Part shown: piece by piece, positions 22,057 to 34,883 of the stretch
Position numbering within the stretch: position 1 is the stretch's first letter
Layout of the letters: the number at the start of each line of letters is the position of its first letter
The notes under the pieces: model-generated
Told to the model about the DNA's origin: nothing
Databases searched by the model: none
The model's input: the letters and a program-made list of their open reading frames with translations, nothing else
Source: Trachythela sp. YZ-2020
Taxonomy: Eukaryota; Cnidaria; Anthozoa; Malacalcyonacea; Clavulariidae
Assembly (NCBI GenBank): GCA_016169945.1
Contig: JADLSH010000252.1
Span: 1-64,000, forward strand
Direction of reading: 5' to 3'
Length of the DNA: 64,000 nt
Position numbers and translations under genes: made by a program

Positions 22057-24015
22057 TATTACGACACAATTACTGAACGAAGAAAGTTGATAATATCACT
22101 GAGAACCCTTTTAGGTATAGAAAATGGCGCTTTTCTATGAATTCGATATATACTGGCGCTGCCAGGGAACTCAAGCAGTTTATCGTTTGTAACAGCGGGT
22201 TATTGCACTTCAAGAAAGTTGATACTTTGATTTAATTTATATCGTTGTTCCCACAGTGCTTGCCGTATTTACTGTAAGCTTGAGGTTCTTTATATGCCTT
22301 TTCCTTATCATTACAGCACCAGATTTCACCGTCTGAAAGGGAACACAAACGAACGTTGAGTTGTTGTCTGCGATTAATTTGTTGGCACAGCATATGATAA
22401 ACTATTTAAAGTATTTAGATCGATTTTCGTGCATCACACCAGCTTTCTGAAGGTCTTGGCGTCTTGCGGATTTAGAACAATTTCAATTGACGGATTATGT
22501 TTCTGAGTAAATTACGTCACTTTTTGGCGAGTTTACAAATTTTTATATTTAAAGAGTAGTTTGCGATGCAATTTTAATTCAACATATTAAGGACAACAGG
22601 TCGACGATAAACAAAGTTATCGATTACAGTAATGGAATAAATAGAGGCGCGTTGAATATGACCTCAAACTTAGAAATGGCCAATAGGCGCATTATTTTCC
22701 AAGGAACCTGGACAAATCATCCCTAAAGCGATATTTTTACATGTTCACATATACAGAAACCACTAGAAGTGTGTGATATTTTGAACATTAATTAAATCCT
22801 TAACTTAGATAAGACGCCAGCAGGGTGCAAGCCAACGTGTAACTAATGCCGTCTCGCATAAATAACAATTACCTAATAAGTAAGAATTTAGTCGACTCCT
22901 TTCACAAATACAATTTATTTACTAAGAAGCCTCAGTCTGCGGAGGAGAGTGGCCAGTAGCGTTGATTACAACTCTACATTATTAATCACCAACACAATGA
23001 CAGGAAGTCTCCAATCAATCTCCTACCCAGAGCCATAAGGTAAATGGCTCTGGCCACATCAGTTGGAGAAATAAATCTGATTGGTCAATCTAAGAGATAT
23101 CCGATAATCCATACCCCCTGTGGCTATCCTTAGTGCGGCCAATATATTTTGTATAGGAGCGAACACAGTATTTTTGCCTAAAAAATTTCTTTTGACGATT
23201 TTTTGTTGATATTCGTCGTGCATAGTTGGGATAGAATTAAGAAGTTTGTTTATGAAAAATTTCGTGTCGTTTGAAGAAAAGAATGAACTTCTTTATGGCA
23301 ATAATTGGAAATTATTTTTGACTCTGAGTTTGATATGTGACCTTTCTCTGATTTGAATGGAGTTTTTACTGTATTTGTATATTTTAAATGTAATTATGTT
23401 ATTGTAAGAAGAGAGAGGATATTCATGTGTACAAGATTTACAAGTGTACTGAGATTTTTGTGCAAGATGTGGGATTTATTTATTGAACTGTAAATACATT
23501 ATGAGTTATGGTGTTTGACAATATCAATATGTTGAAAATATAATCATGATCACCAATAGTGCCAATTGAAAATTGAGCTTCATGAAAGTAATGCATCAGT
23601 CAAATCCAAGCGTGGCCATCCCCCCTGGCCAATTAACCCCCGGGAACATAATTTTGCTCCAATACGAAGTTTTGTATGGGAGGAGGTGTTATAACTTTCA
23701 GTCTCTCACCAGGGGAGGGGCTCCAACACTTTGGATACTGATCTAGGGGGGGGGGGTCAATAGAACTTGTTGATATAATGAAGAAGTTGCCCAGCCCCCC
23801 CTATATAAATAATGAACGGTCCCTAAACCCAAGAATACACACAATAATAATGTCAAAAACTCTATATACAATATTAGTTATTTTAGTGTGATATGGGCCA
23901 CATACAAGTTGAGAAAGTTCTGCAATTTTTTAAAGTTTGAATTGCAAACATATCATACTAAATAACATTGCTCAAACGGTGCCTGCCTTAATATTTATGA
24001 AGGGGCAATATTTAT

Positions 24016-24257
24016 TTACATTGATTGACTAAAATATTCATCCAGATGTGGGGGTTCCAGATGAAAGAATTTTGAGGTCAGCGAATCATAAAGACATACT
24101 TTGGCATTAAAATTTAGACATGAGACTGCATAAATCTTTCCAACTGATTGCAAACCAATTTTTAAATTCTTTTTAAAATCATTGAAAGCAAAGCAGGTTG
24201 CAATTTCCCCAAATGGCCACTCCACAGCAACTCTTACAGAGCTCATGGATTTATTAA
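24016..24257 (-). pseudogene. Harbinger transposase C-terminal piece, inverted
   Basis: On the minus strand it encodes SSVRVAVEWPFGEIATCF and about 60 further residues, ending at a stop near 24,016. This is the region from the catalytic Glu (VEW) to the C-terminus of a Harbinger/HARBI1-like transposase. It abuts, head to head, the plus-strand piece starting near 24,258. Confidence 0.65.
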
Positions 24258-24279
24258 TAAGGTGCCCCTTTGCAAAACT

Positions 24280-24668
24280 GTTGGGGATATATTTGTCGAT
24301 GGTACGGTAAGACCTGTAGGCAGGCCTGGTCGACACAAGATAATTTTATACAATGGACACAAGCGTATTCATTCCATAAAGTTCCAATCTGTAGCACTTC
24401 CCAATGGTTTAATTGCAAACTTGTCAGGGCCTTATGAAGGAAAGAAACGTGACAGTGGCATGCTAGCAGAATCAGGATTGCTTCCAAACCTAGAAAACCA
24501 CAGCCTTTCCCCTTGCAGGAGATATATTATGCATTTATGGTGATCCGGCATATCCTCTTAGACCCCATCTTCAAGCCCCAACCAGGGCACTTAGACTAAC
24601 TGAGGAACAGCAGGCATACAATAGGACAATGAGTGCTGTAAGGGTCAGTGTGGAATGGCTATTAGGGG
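24280..24668 (+). pseudogene. Harbinger transposase catalytic region, frameshifted
   Basis: Plus-strand translation gives DGTVRPVGRPG (first catalytic Asp), then GPYEGKKRDSGMLAESG. After a frame break near 24,520 it gives YGDPAYPLRPHLQ (second Asp) and AVRVSVEWLLG (Glu), followed at once by a stop. All three DDE positions can be recognised, but the tail after VEW is missing and the frame is broken. Confidence 0.75.
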
Positions 24669-25827
24669 TATAGTGAATTATTCTTAGATTTAAGTTCTTC
24701 TAAGTGCAGTTGGTAAAATGTACATTGTACAATAAAGAATATAAACATTATAGTGATTTTGCATATGAACGTGATCGGTGTTTCATCCCTTTCTATTTCT
24801 TTCGCCCCTCGCCTTCCCTCGATCTCCCGCAATCCTTACTGTTGTTTGCTCGAAACGTCATGTAATAATTTCGTTTTATCAATAATTCGCCATGCAAATG
24901 ATGCAATATTTTCGTTTTGAATCATTGTTCGATTGAAGCAATGTTTGAAGGTATTCACTGCATAATATAAGCTCTATCATTTATACAAGTAAGTCCAACA
25001 ATTTGAATATACTACGCTATATTTAGTCCTGCTCGTCACAGTTAGTCTTAGTTGGACTCACTGATAAGGGCTTACCACCTAGATCTCTGCATAATATCTT
25101 GTCATGCTCCTCAGTCCATCTCATGGGCGTACTTTATAATCAAAATGATTGAAAAATTATAAGACATCAAAAAGAAAAATCAATTGTTAAAAAGTGCTAA
25201 TAAATGGCCAATTATTTAATTAATTGCACGTAAACTTTGAATGAGGCCTCTTTGTTATATTTACAAAATTATGATTCCAGTGCTACAATTGTGGCGCAGC
25301 AACTAAACCACGTTGCCTGTGTCAGACCGGTAAAAATGTAGGAAAGTCCTCAATGAATATGGTAACAATTGATTGATACAAAGCAAATACATATTATGAC
25401 ATACAGTATATATCAATGCAAAGTTGAAAGTTCAAGGAATATAATGCCATATTATTTAAGTTTACTACTAAATACATAAACCAAAACTACGGTAAAATGA
25501 CACTTACCTCTTTTTTGAATTTTTGCTTGTTTTGTTTTATTTTATATTTCCAAAAATATGTATCGCTTTATGAGAAAGCCTGCTATAAAAGCTTTTTCAC
25601 GGAGTTGACGTGCAAAGAACGTCTTCATGCCTTCCACGAGGCATGCTCAGTTGGATATTGACATAATTTCTGGTGAAAAAGACGACGTCGTCCAGCGAAA
25701 GTCGTCCTTGCGTAAGCTCCCTATTAGCTTGCAAATCCCCCACCCCGGGGAGGAGCCAAAGTGTCAAATGGCCCTGGGGGGATAGGCACGCTTGGATTTG
25801 ACTGATGCATAATTAAATGTCTTATAT

Positions 25828-28103
25828 ACGTGCAGTGGTGGGCACTAGCTACAAAATATTGGGGGTACCCAACCTGCTGTTGCTACTAATTTCAATCTTA
25901 AATATATTTGACACAATTATAATGGAATTTCAGGTTGTTAGAAAACATTGAGGGGAGGGTAGTCCCATTGCCCCCTCTCCTAGTGTCTACAACTGGTCAC
26001 CAGCTATGACTAGGTCTCTGGTTCTAGGTGCGCTCAAGCCTTGTAAACTTTTTGCAAGCAAGACTAACTAAACCTTTATGTTAAATGGAAAGCTGTAAAG
26101 CTCATACACCTTTGACAGTACACCTAGCATAATACAAGATGCAATTTTTAAACATCTTTCTACTATTTAAAACACGAGCAGGAGTGCTTTATCAGGCAAT
26201 TACGTGTGGGGACTTCAATATACTCCTCGGGTTTTGGCCCTCTGGGCCCAAAACCCTGCGGGGACAATAAACATCGTCGTTGCATTAACATGGCATTTTG
26301 TTAACATTTTTAAAAGCTGTTTAATATAAACTTATTGGTCACTAGTTTGAGTTATACTGCATATTTGAAAAAGCTCTATCTTAGCTGCTTTCTTAGACTG
26401 ATCGAGTATTATTAAATAAATGGGCCGATCGATATAATACGGGAAATAATTGGGATTAATCAGGGAAAACCTGCGGTGTTTAATATATTGAAGGAATCGG
26501 ATCGCGTTCAAAGGGCGGTGAAAGGTACATGCCCTAACATTAATCTTTTTAGTTTATAATATAATTAGAAATAAAACGAAGGAATTTTCGAGGAAGTCAT
26601 TTGAGGGAGAAGTAAGGAGTTTGCGGAAGTCAGAAAGTTCTCGACTTCTTTCGACATAGTAATGTAGCTAGCTGCTTACCTCAATGGAAATTTCAGATAT
26701 TGAATTCCGAAGATCTTGGCCTCGGAAAAAAGGCATGTGTGTGACCGCAAGCTCGCGAGTCACAAAATATTGTTTTGTAAATATATTTAATGACCAAATT
26801 ACAAATACAGAGACAAAGAGTGAATAAACGGACTGTTAATTAGGCACCTATTAGATATGAATGGCTGATGAGCTTTAGCTTAAACAGAGAGGCCTAGCAC
26901 TGGTGTGATATCAAAAATCGTTGCTAAGCCGGATGATTTCGCGGATACCCGGCTTTGAAATTCAGAATTTGTTTCAATAATAAACTACCGGTCCTCCAAC
27001 AGGAAATTGTTTTTACTATTACCGTTGTGAGAGGTAGGCTATGATGCCGTAATCTGGCTTTGCATGTCATGCAGATAAACATCTCATCAATTTCAGGACC
27101 TATGAGATTGATTTCCTGAGACACTGAGGCCTAGCTGCTTCCAGTCATGGATCACTGAAAGAGACTTCCAATCTTAAGTGTAGGAAATTGGTCGAACATA
27201 TTGCGCAATCATATATCCTCTTTGACTGAGACATATATTGCTTTCTTGTTTTCAATATGTTAATTCCCCATGTTTGCTCGTAAACTTATATGTGTGAAAA
27301 ATTAAGTAAGCTGTTGCCTGTTGTGGGTCCATAAGTCTTGCATATTATATCGCATATCAAGGCACACTACATGCCCAATGAGAATAAATACACGCAGGGA
27401 CCGCGGGCGGGCTGGTTTAAAAGTGGAGGGGGAGGGGGGGAGAGGCGCATGATTCCCAATTACGTATTCCAATTCCGTATTTCAATTTTATGTACTATGA
27501 GATGTCTATATAGGCATAGAAGTCTTTAAATAATTTATTCTGTTAAAGACCCATATATTGAAACTAAAATTTGCTTGGTACATAATTATCAAAATGCTCG
27601 TTAAATGGTGTTAATGAGCTTCAAGTTGAAGAAGATCAGGCCTATAGGCGGCTTCAACGACATGAATTACTATTATAAATATTACGTTGGCTCTGTACAG
27701 TCACTTCCTTATGGTAACTGTCATTAATTCAATTGAAATTATTTAACCAGTGAAATATGAAAGCTCTGCCGTACTTTGTTCAATGTTCATCTACAGTAAA
27801 TTTCACTACGAAAACTCTAGAGGCAATGTACATGTCGCGACTGATTTTGTACGCGAAATCTCGTGCGAAATTACTGCATTAGATTACATAATAACATGTG
27901 GTATTAACTTGTAGTACTTGGCTGTATCACCGGTCTTAGCAAGGAACGCTTGCTTCCCGACTTTTCCATAACCAACGTCTACCTATGTCATAGGCATGAC
28001 AACGGGCCACCTATCGGAACCAGGATAATGCGGATTCGCGGTAAAATTTAAGTACGCGATCAGCGATAACAAACGGAAATTTGAGGCCTTTTCGTTTCGA
28101 TAG
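25828..28103. repeat. 2.28-kb tandem duplication, first unit
   Basis: Starts at ACGTGCAGTGGTGGGCAC and is repeated directly from 28,104. I find only about four differences between the units: one 3-bp indel near 26,219/28,498 and single-base changes near 26,245, 27,220 and 27,467. No recognised gene inside; small open frames are conserved only because the DNA is. It contains a hairpin at 26,223-26,263 (GGGTTTTGGCCC with its inverted partner). Confidence 0.95.
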
Positions 28104-30381
28104 ACGTGCAGTGGTGGGCACTAGCTACAAAATATTGGGGGTACCCAACCTGCTGTTGCTACTAATTTCAATCTTAAATATATTTGACACAATTATAATG
28201 GAATTTCAGGTTGTTAGAAAACATTGAGGGGAGGGTAGTCCCATTGCCCCCTCTCCTAGTGTCTACAACTGGTCACCAGCTATGACTAGGTCTCTGGTTC
28301 TAGGTGCGCTCAAGCCTTGTAAACTTTTTGCAAGCAAGACTAACTAAACCTTTATGTTAAATGGAAAGCTGTAAAGCTCATACACCTTTGACAGTACACC
28401 TAGCATAATACAAGATGCAATTTTTAAACATCTTTCTACTATTTAAAACACGAGCAGGAGTGCTTTATCAGGCAATTACGTGTGGGGACTTCAATATATG
28501 CCTCCTCGGGTTTTGGCCCTCTCGGCCCAAAACCCTGCGGGGACAATAAACATCGTCGTTGCATTAACATGGCATTTTGTTAACATTTTTAAAAGCTGTT
28601 TAATATAAACTTATTGGTCACTAGTTTGAGTTATACTGCATATTTGAAAAAGCTCTATCTTAGCTGCTTTCTTAGACTGATCGAGTATTATTAAATAAAT
28701 GGGCCGATCGATATAATACGGGAAATAATTGGGATTAATCAGGGAAAACCTGCGGTGTTTAATATATTGAAGGAATCGGATCGCGTTCAAAGGGCGGTGA
28801 AAGGTACATGCCCTAACATTAATCTTTTTAGTTTATAATATAATTAGAAATAAAACGAAGGAATTTTCGAGGAAGTCATTTGAGGGAGAAGTAAGGAGTT
28901 TGCGGAAGTCAGAAAGTTCTCGACTTCTTTCGACATAGTAATGTAGCTAGCTGCTTACCTCAATGGAAATTTCAGATATTGAATTCCGAAGATCTTGGCC
29001 TCGGAAAAAAGGCATGTGTGTGACCGCAAGCTCGCGAGTCACAAAATATTGTTTTGTAAATATATTTAATGACCAAATTACAAATACAGAGACAAAGAGT
29101 GAATAAACGGACTGTTAATTAGGCACCTATTAGATATGAATGGCTGATGAGCTTTAGCTTAAACAGAGAGGCCTAGCACTGGTGTGATATCAAAAATCGT
29201 TGCTAAGCCGGATGATTTCGCGGATACCCGGCTTTGAAATTCAGAATTTGTTTCAATAATAAACTACCGGTCCTCCAACAGGAAATTGTTTTTACTATTA
29301 CCGTTGTGAGAGGTAGGCTATGATGCCGTAATCTGGCTTTGCATGTCATGCAGATAAACATCTCATCAATTTCAGGACCTATGAGATTGATTTCCTGAGA
29401 CACTGAGGCCTAGCTGCTTCCAGTCATGGATCACTGAAAGAGACTTCCAATCTTAAGTGTAGGAAATTGGTCGAACATATTGCGCAATCATATATCCTGT
29501 TTGACTGAGACATATATTGCTTTCTTGTTTTCAATATGTTAATTCCCCATGTTTGCTCGTAAACTTATATGTGTGAAAAATTAAGTAAGCTGTTGCCTGT
29601 TGTGGGTCCATAAGTCTTGCATATTATATCGCATATCAAGGCACACTACATGCCCAATGAGAATAAATACACGCAGGGACCGCGGGCGGGCTGGTTTAAA
29701 AGTGGAGGGGGAGGGGGGGAGAGGCGCATGATTCCCAATTACGTATTTCAATTCCGTATTTCAATTTTATGTACTATGAGATGTCTATATAGGCATAGAA
29801 GTCTTTAAATAATTTATTCTGTTAAAGACCCATATATTGAAACTAAAATTTGCTTGGTACATAATTATCAAAATGCTCGTTAAATGGTGTTAATGAGCTT
29901 CAAGTTGAAGAAGATCAGGCCTATAGGCGGCTTCAACGACATGAATTACTATTATAAATATTACGTTGGCTCTGTACAGTCACTTCCTTATGGTAACTGT
30001 CATTAATTCAATTGAAATTATTTAACCAGTGAAATATGAAAGCTCTGCCGTACTTTGTTCAATGTTCATCTACAGTAAATTTCACTACGAAAACTCTAGA
30101 GGCAATGTACATGTCGCGACTGATTTTGTACGCGAAATCTCGTGCGAAATTACTGCATTAGATTACATAATAACATGTGGTATTAACTTGTAGTACTTGG
30201 CTGTATCACCGGTCTTAGCAAGGAACGCTTGCTTCCCGACTTTTCCATAACCAACGTCTACCTATGTCATAGGCATGACAACGGGCCACCTATCGGAACC
30301 AGGATAATGCGGATTCGCGGTAAAATTTAAGTACGCGATCAGCGATAACAAACGGAAATTTGAGGCCTTTTCGTTTCGATA
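28104..30381. repeat. 2.28-kb tandem duplication, second unit
   Basis: Direct copy of 25,828-28,103, ending at TTTTCGTTTCGATA. The junction GATAGACGTGCAG compares with TATATACGTGCAG before unit 1, leaving at most a few bases of microhomology. No supported gene. Confidence 0.95.
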
Positions 30382-30837
30382 TTGTATACGATTGAATTTC
30401 CCAACGTGACAATCACTAACTGACATAAACTAACGGTTGCTGAATAACAACGTTCGCGTTTTTAAATCATACATTCAATTAAACTCAGTTTGATTCTTCT
30501 GTACTGTATAAATTTAGGAAATATATAACAGCATAGTTTCAAAATGAGCGTAGTTTATAATGTTTGCCTGTCCCAACAACCGATCGATATAGCAAAGAAA
30601 ACATAAACATTCAGATTTTGGATGTTCTCCGAGTTTAGTCCAATGTATATATTGATCAAGGTTTGCAATTTGTTAACAAATACAGAATAACCTTTCTTAT
30701 TTCTTCCTTCTCATTAGTTGAGATCATCATTGCTATACTGAACTTAGTATTTGCCGCTATAACATCGGCGTCGACTGTTGTTGGAAAATCAAATTTCCCA
30801 TATCGCACTATAAATCTATAATAACCCAACCTCAAAG
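30382..30837. other. Non-coding, nothing recognised
   Basis: A 61-codon open frame on the minus strand (30,656-30,841) has no recognisable motif. I see no other signal. Confidence 0.35.
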
Positions 30838-32540
30838 TCACCTAACGCATCCGCAAAAGGAATGAACATCCTTGACTAAATGTTGTATATAAGAAATTAC
30901 GAAAAGTCAAAGTTCTACCTTTGAATTTGAGGAATGTTTACCATGAATTTGCACTTTTCAAGTTTTCGTTTCTGTCTTCTATATAAACCTGTTTGCCAAT
31001 GTAAACACACGGACATGCACTATACACAGACACAGTCCTATTTGGTTTACAAATTCAGTAACAATAACCACGCATGACAGCTGACCATTTGCAATTTTAA
31101 TAAGGCCAGTACATGCTGCGTCGTTATATTGCCAGACTCCTTTTTACTGGTCGAGACTGCAAATGCTCCAAATAATCGAGTAGGAAGCTCTTAAATGTCC
31201 GCCCATATAATCGTTTCTCAATATTTTGACTAGTCCATGCATAATCATGCCAAAATGCATGTTTTAAATCTAACATACAAATGAGTTTATAGACATGAAG
31301 GATCATGTTTTGTAGTAATATTTCCTGCCAAGTTGCTGCGGGTTGTTAAATTTATTCAAGGGCATTTTCCTGTCTAATTTGTAAGAAACGAGAGTGAACA
31401 CGAAGGTTAATTTCGCGTGTTTTCAAATAGTTCATATTCTTGCATGGATTGTTGTGCCATGAGGGATTGGCGGGAATCTATTCACAATATCAGCAGGCCG
31501 TTAGGTGCCGTTCAACAATCACGTCATCAATTTTTGGCCTCTTTTTAGCTCTCATCACTTGTCATCAGCCAACTTTCCCCCCCCCATATTGATTATGTAA
31601 CTGTCATCTAACGCCCCCCTCCCTTTCCTAGAAGCAAAAATTAGGAAGGATTCATTATATATGTGTGTACATGAATTATTATGCTGAAAACTTCAAACCG
31701 ATCACGTTTTAAATATGCTTGCAACCTATACTTTTTAAAATATTAAGTGGTACTATCAATATTGTGATTACTAGAAAGAAAATATTTTCATAGTTTGTTG
31801 TTCTGATGCTGATATAAAGTAATTATCATGAGTAATAGTGAATGCAAAATATGATTCGTAGTTGATGAATTTATGAATTTGTTCCCCTCTATTGATTGCA
31901 TAATCTTCACCAATAACCCCCCTCCCCCTATGTAATCAACTGTTATCGAATTAGGAACCCCCTCCCCCCTCGATGATAACGTAATTGTTGAACGACCCTT
32001 TATGTGGTAGCACACCATGAGTCAAATGGGCACTGCACGCTTCTATTCAATAGTATTATGTACGATATGGGAGAGTTTAAAATATGGGAGAGAAAAAATG
32101 GAGCTCGTGAAGCTGATATCAACAGAACATTGAATTATTGAAATATTGATCACAACAAACTTCCACAATAATTTGTTCTAAAAGAAAAGTTATTAGAGTA
32201 AAATTGAAAATTTTAGAACAAAAAGATTAGCTAGACACTAATGCTATCCCACTACTGTTTGACGCGGGAACTTTTGTCTACTATGTTTGCATCCTGGACA
32301 CCTAGCTACGTTCCTCTTCACTCAACCTTCCTCTGAATTCACCATATTGACTCGAGCTCCTAAGTTCGTATGCACACCTGATCAATCAACGTACGACACG
32401 AGTCCCCACATCAAGCCATTCGACACCACCTGCTCCGGATCAGCTCGGTTACAGGCGTCACCACGAACAGCGAGTATTTTGCTAAAACTAATTAAATAAA
32501 ATCACGATAATATTGAATGTTTTGTCTCCGGTTCACAAAT
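30838..32540. repeat. Segmental duplication block B1 (pair of 1-1,570)
   Basis: Diverged direct copy of the window start, interrupted by the MITE at 31,504-31,999. No conserved coding frame. Confidence 0.85.
31504..31999. mobile_element. PIF/Harbinger-type MITE, 496 bp
   Basis: The left end GGTGCCGTTCAACAATCACG and the inverted right end AGGGTCGTTCAACAATTACG are imperfect TIRs of at least 25 bp. TTA lies on both sides as a 3-bp target duplication. Copy A (about 665-680) is the empty site, running directly from CAGCAG to TGTGGCAG. No transposase inside. Confidence 0.85.
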
Positions 32541-33560
32541 TACATTTATGACCCATCCAAGTTCCAATCTTGATATAAGATACTAGTGATTTAATCTCAT
32601 TTTCCCATTACATTCAACCGTAAATGTCATATATATCAGTGTTTCTTCAAATGAAGATATTAATGCTTGGAACTATTGCATGAATAGGAGACAGTTTAAT
32701 AAGGTTTCTGATTGGTGGAATTGCTTCACTCAAAAACTTGCCCGCGCTCTGGTTTAAGAATGTGGACATGGATTCGACGAACAAATTCCTGACATGGAAA
32801 TTTTGAAGCAAATTCATCGAATATATATTTATACGTGCTACATTTCAAATATTTTATTTATGCCAATCAGCAGTACATAAAACAACAACTTTGTGCGATA
32901 TTTGCCAGAAACGAAACATGTAGCCAATATTATGTTGAAGAGAAATATACCGACAATCATTATCGATGTTTGATGACCCACCCTTGTCAAAGACAAAAAC
33001 AGCCTTCAAACTTTCTTGAACTTGTACAAACTATAATAGGTCCAGGTTTTTTAGTTACAGATTTATGGGAGTGCATAATGTAAAGGGGTTCGGGGGAACG
33101 CTCCCCCGCACAACTTACGAAAATTGGACCACGTTCTGACATTTATTGGAAATTCACATCGCACAATGTTCGAAATTTTAAAAATTTACTGCTTTCTTTT
33201 CGATCACTGCATGTGTGAGAAAAAATTTTCCATACGAGAAAAAACCTCAGTGGAGTACATTTAAGAATGCTAATTGAGACGTCAATGAGATAATTGAATA
33301 GGAGCAGAGGAGGTTGGACAGCAGGCCAAAAAGCATCATGGGTATTGAGCGCCTGATTCCATGTGTGGCTTCATTGACCTTTTGACTGTCATGGAGTAAA
33401 CATCTCTCAGGCTACAACAAAATGGATGCTTTCGAAAGACAAGATTGTTAGGCTACGATACTTCATCAAAATAGCATGTTATACATGTATTGCTGCGATT
33501 CGCATTACGACTTATGTTTTAGCATACCAAGTTTACCGTTTTTAAAATTGCATGCGGTTT
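32541..33560. other. Non-coding start of the copy-B-specific segment
   Basis: Not present in copy A. An 82-codon frame at 32,835-33,083 has no recognisable motif. I cannot name anything here. Confidence 0.35.
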
Positions 33561-33589
33561 GTTGCCATTTTAGCTTTCTTAATAATCCG

Positions 33590-34883
33590 TCCGAAAGAAG
33601 GATTTGTGTTATACCCAACAGCGAGGCCCAACTTTCGAAGTTGAATGGCCTTAAATCCCCGTGTATCATCAACGTTAAAGCAAGCACAGTATTTCAGGTT
33701 GGTATACTTCTCTGCATTTACATTTAATTGGTTATTTTTTCCAATACGAGGTCAAATTTCTGCTTCCGTGTTTATATCTTGTACTGTATTAAATTACACT
33801 GTATTAAATTACGCTCTATAAAGTATGGCTTAATATTTGTATTAAACGTCTTTTATAGTTGGATACTATCCCTGATGAGTTTGCTGATTGTGGTGCCGAG
33901 CGAATGCTTTTAGTTTGGGATTTTGATGTGGATCATATATTGACAGCGAATACAAGTGCAGTGGCTGCAATTGTCCCTTATTTTGACGACATTGAGGAGA
34001 CTCCATTCTTAACATAGATGCGGTAAGTTGCAATTGTTCGAACTTTTACCCTACTCATAAAGTTCTTATACCTCCTTTAGATAACACTCCAGAAAGAGGA
34101 AACTCTCAAGAACCAATTGAAAGAAACAGAGACAGCCTTGATGGACCTGGAAATAGAAACTCAGACGATGATCATTGGTTCTCTGATGAATCTGAAGGTA
34201 AGTTATGTGATGCATTTGTGTTTGTTTGGGGTTATAAAAATAGTGTTTGATAACTTCTTGGCTCTTGCTATCTGTTTGTGGTTGGATTCTTGCACATGCT
34301 ATGTCTTTAGTTTGATACTTTAAATTTTCAACTATTTAAAGATTTGTGTGTTCTAAATTTTAATGATTGAAATTACAGTTTTAGCCGTTTTATTTATAAT
34401 TTTAGACATTACAGCATAGACTATGAATTGCTTTGTTATTACTCTATAGAAAGAGATCTACTTGAATATTTGGCTGGACTTGGAATTAATCAAGAAGGAA
34501 ATGACAACGAACAAGGTGTTCACGAGGAATGTGATACTTAGGAGCGAAGTAATGACTTGTTAAGTGAAGATGAAAGTGAGGAGGAAGAAATCACCCATGC
34601 TAAACCATTCATGTGCATTGGAGCTGCTCATGAAAAAAATTACCATCATCATTTGGAACAGGCATATCTTGCTCTTGAACAGAACATATCAGTAAAGGTT
34701 AGACTTAGGCCGGAGCCTTTGAATCCAAGGGATCCAAGTGCAATTGGCATTGATCTTGACTATGGAACTGGATGGACACATGTTGGATATATTGCTTCTG
34801 AACTTTGCAAGTATTTACAGTTTTTACACCCACTGATTGCCGCAGGAGATATTTTAGATGTCTATGTTCAACATATCAAGTAG
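33590..34883 (+). pseudogene. Multi-exon gene with a HIRAN-like C-terminus, probably broken
   Basis: Four splice-bounded pieces can be followed. The first (to 33,699) ends in VKASTVFQ at a GTTGGT donor. The next starts LDTIPDEFADCG after TATAG near 33,860 and reaches a TAG stop near 34,014. The third (34,080-34,199) starts DNTPERGNSQEP and ends at GTAAGTT. The last (34,450-34,883) contains ERDLLEYLAGLG, an in-frame TAG at 34,540, an acidic DESEEEE tract, then LRPEPLNPRDPSAIGIDL and GWTHVGYIASELCKYL. That final pattern (charged NPxDPxAI followed by VGYI and a helix) resembles HIRAN domains, which bind DNA 3' ends in helicases and repair proteins. The two stops argue for a pseudogene, or my exon limits are off. 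Convergent with the gene ending at 35,933. Confidence 0.5.

Larger units (their letters stand above)
20574..23545. repeat. Segmental duplication block A5 (pair of 57,866-61,890)
   Basis: Collinear with 57,866-61,890 up to the word CAATATCAATATGTTGA in both copies. It contains an old hAT MITE and a membrane-anchor exon, both shared with copy B. Copy B has two further insertions (58,976-59,664 and 60,747-61,267) absent here. A GCGGAGGAGAGTG word near 22,937 matches the ends of the element at 62,197-63,104. The remainder shows no supported gene. Confidence 0.88.
23590..25812. mobile_element. Harbinger-type DNA transposon remnant, 2.2 kb
   Basis: The termini are inverted copies of ATGCATCAGTCAAATCCAAG followed by a C-rich tract (23,593 on the left, 25,808 on the right). 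The palindromic ATGCAT makes the target duplication ambiguous. Two pieces of Harbinger-type transposase lie inside in opposite orientations. The rest is eroded. Confidence 0.7.

Noticed and set aside
25830..25860. CAGTGGTGGGCAC at the start of each tandem unit, resembling a hAT end
   Set aside because: No inverted partner and no 8-bp duplication at the other end of the unit.
26863..26890. CTGATGA followed by a small hairpin, a possible hammerhead (also at about 29,143)
   Set aside because: The GAAA core after stem II is replaced by TTAAAC and there is no stem I or III.
26924..27124. 66-codon frame repeated at 29,203-29,403
   Set aside because: Conserved only because it is within the 2.28-kb tandem duplication; no motif.
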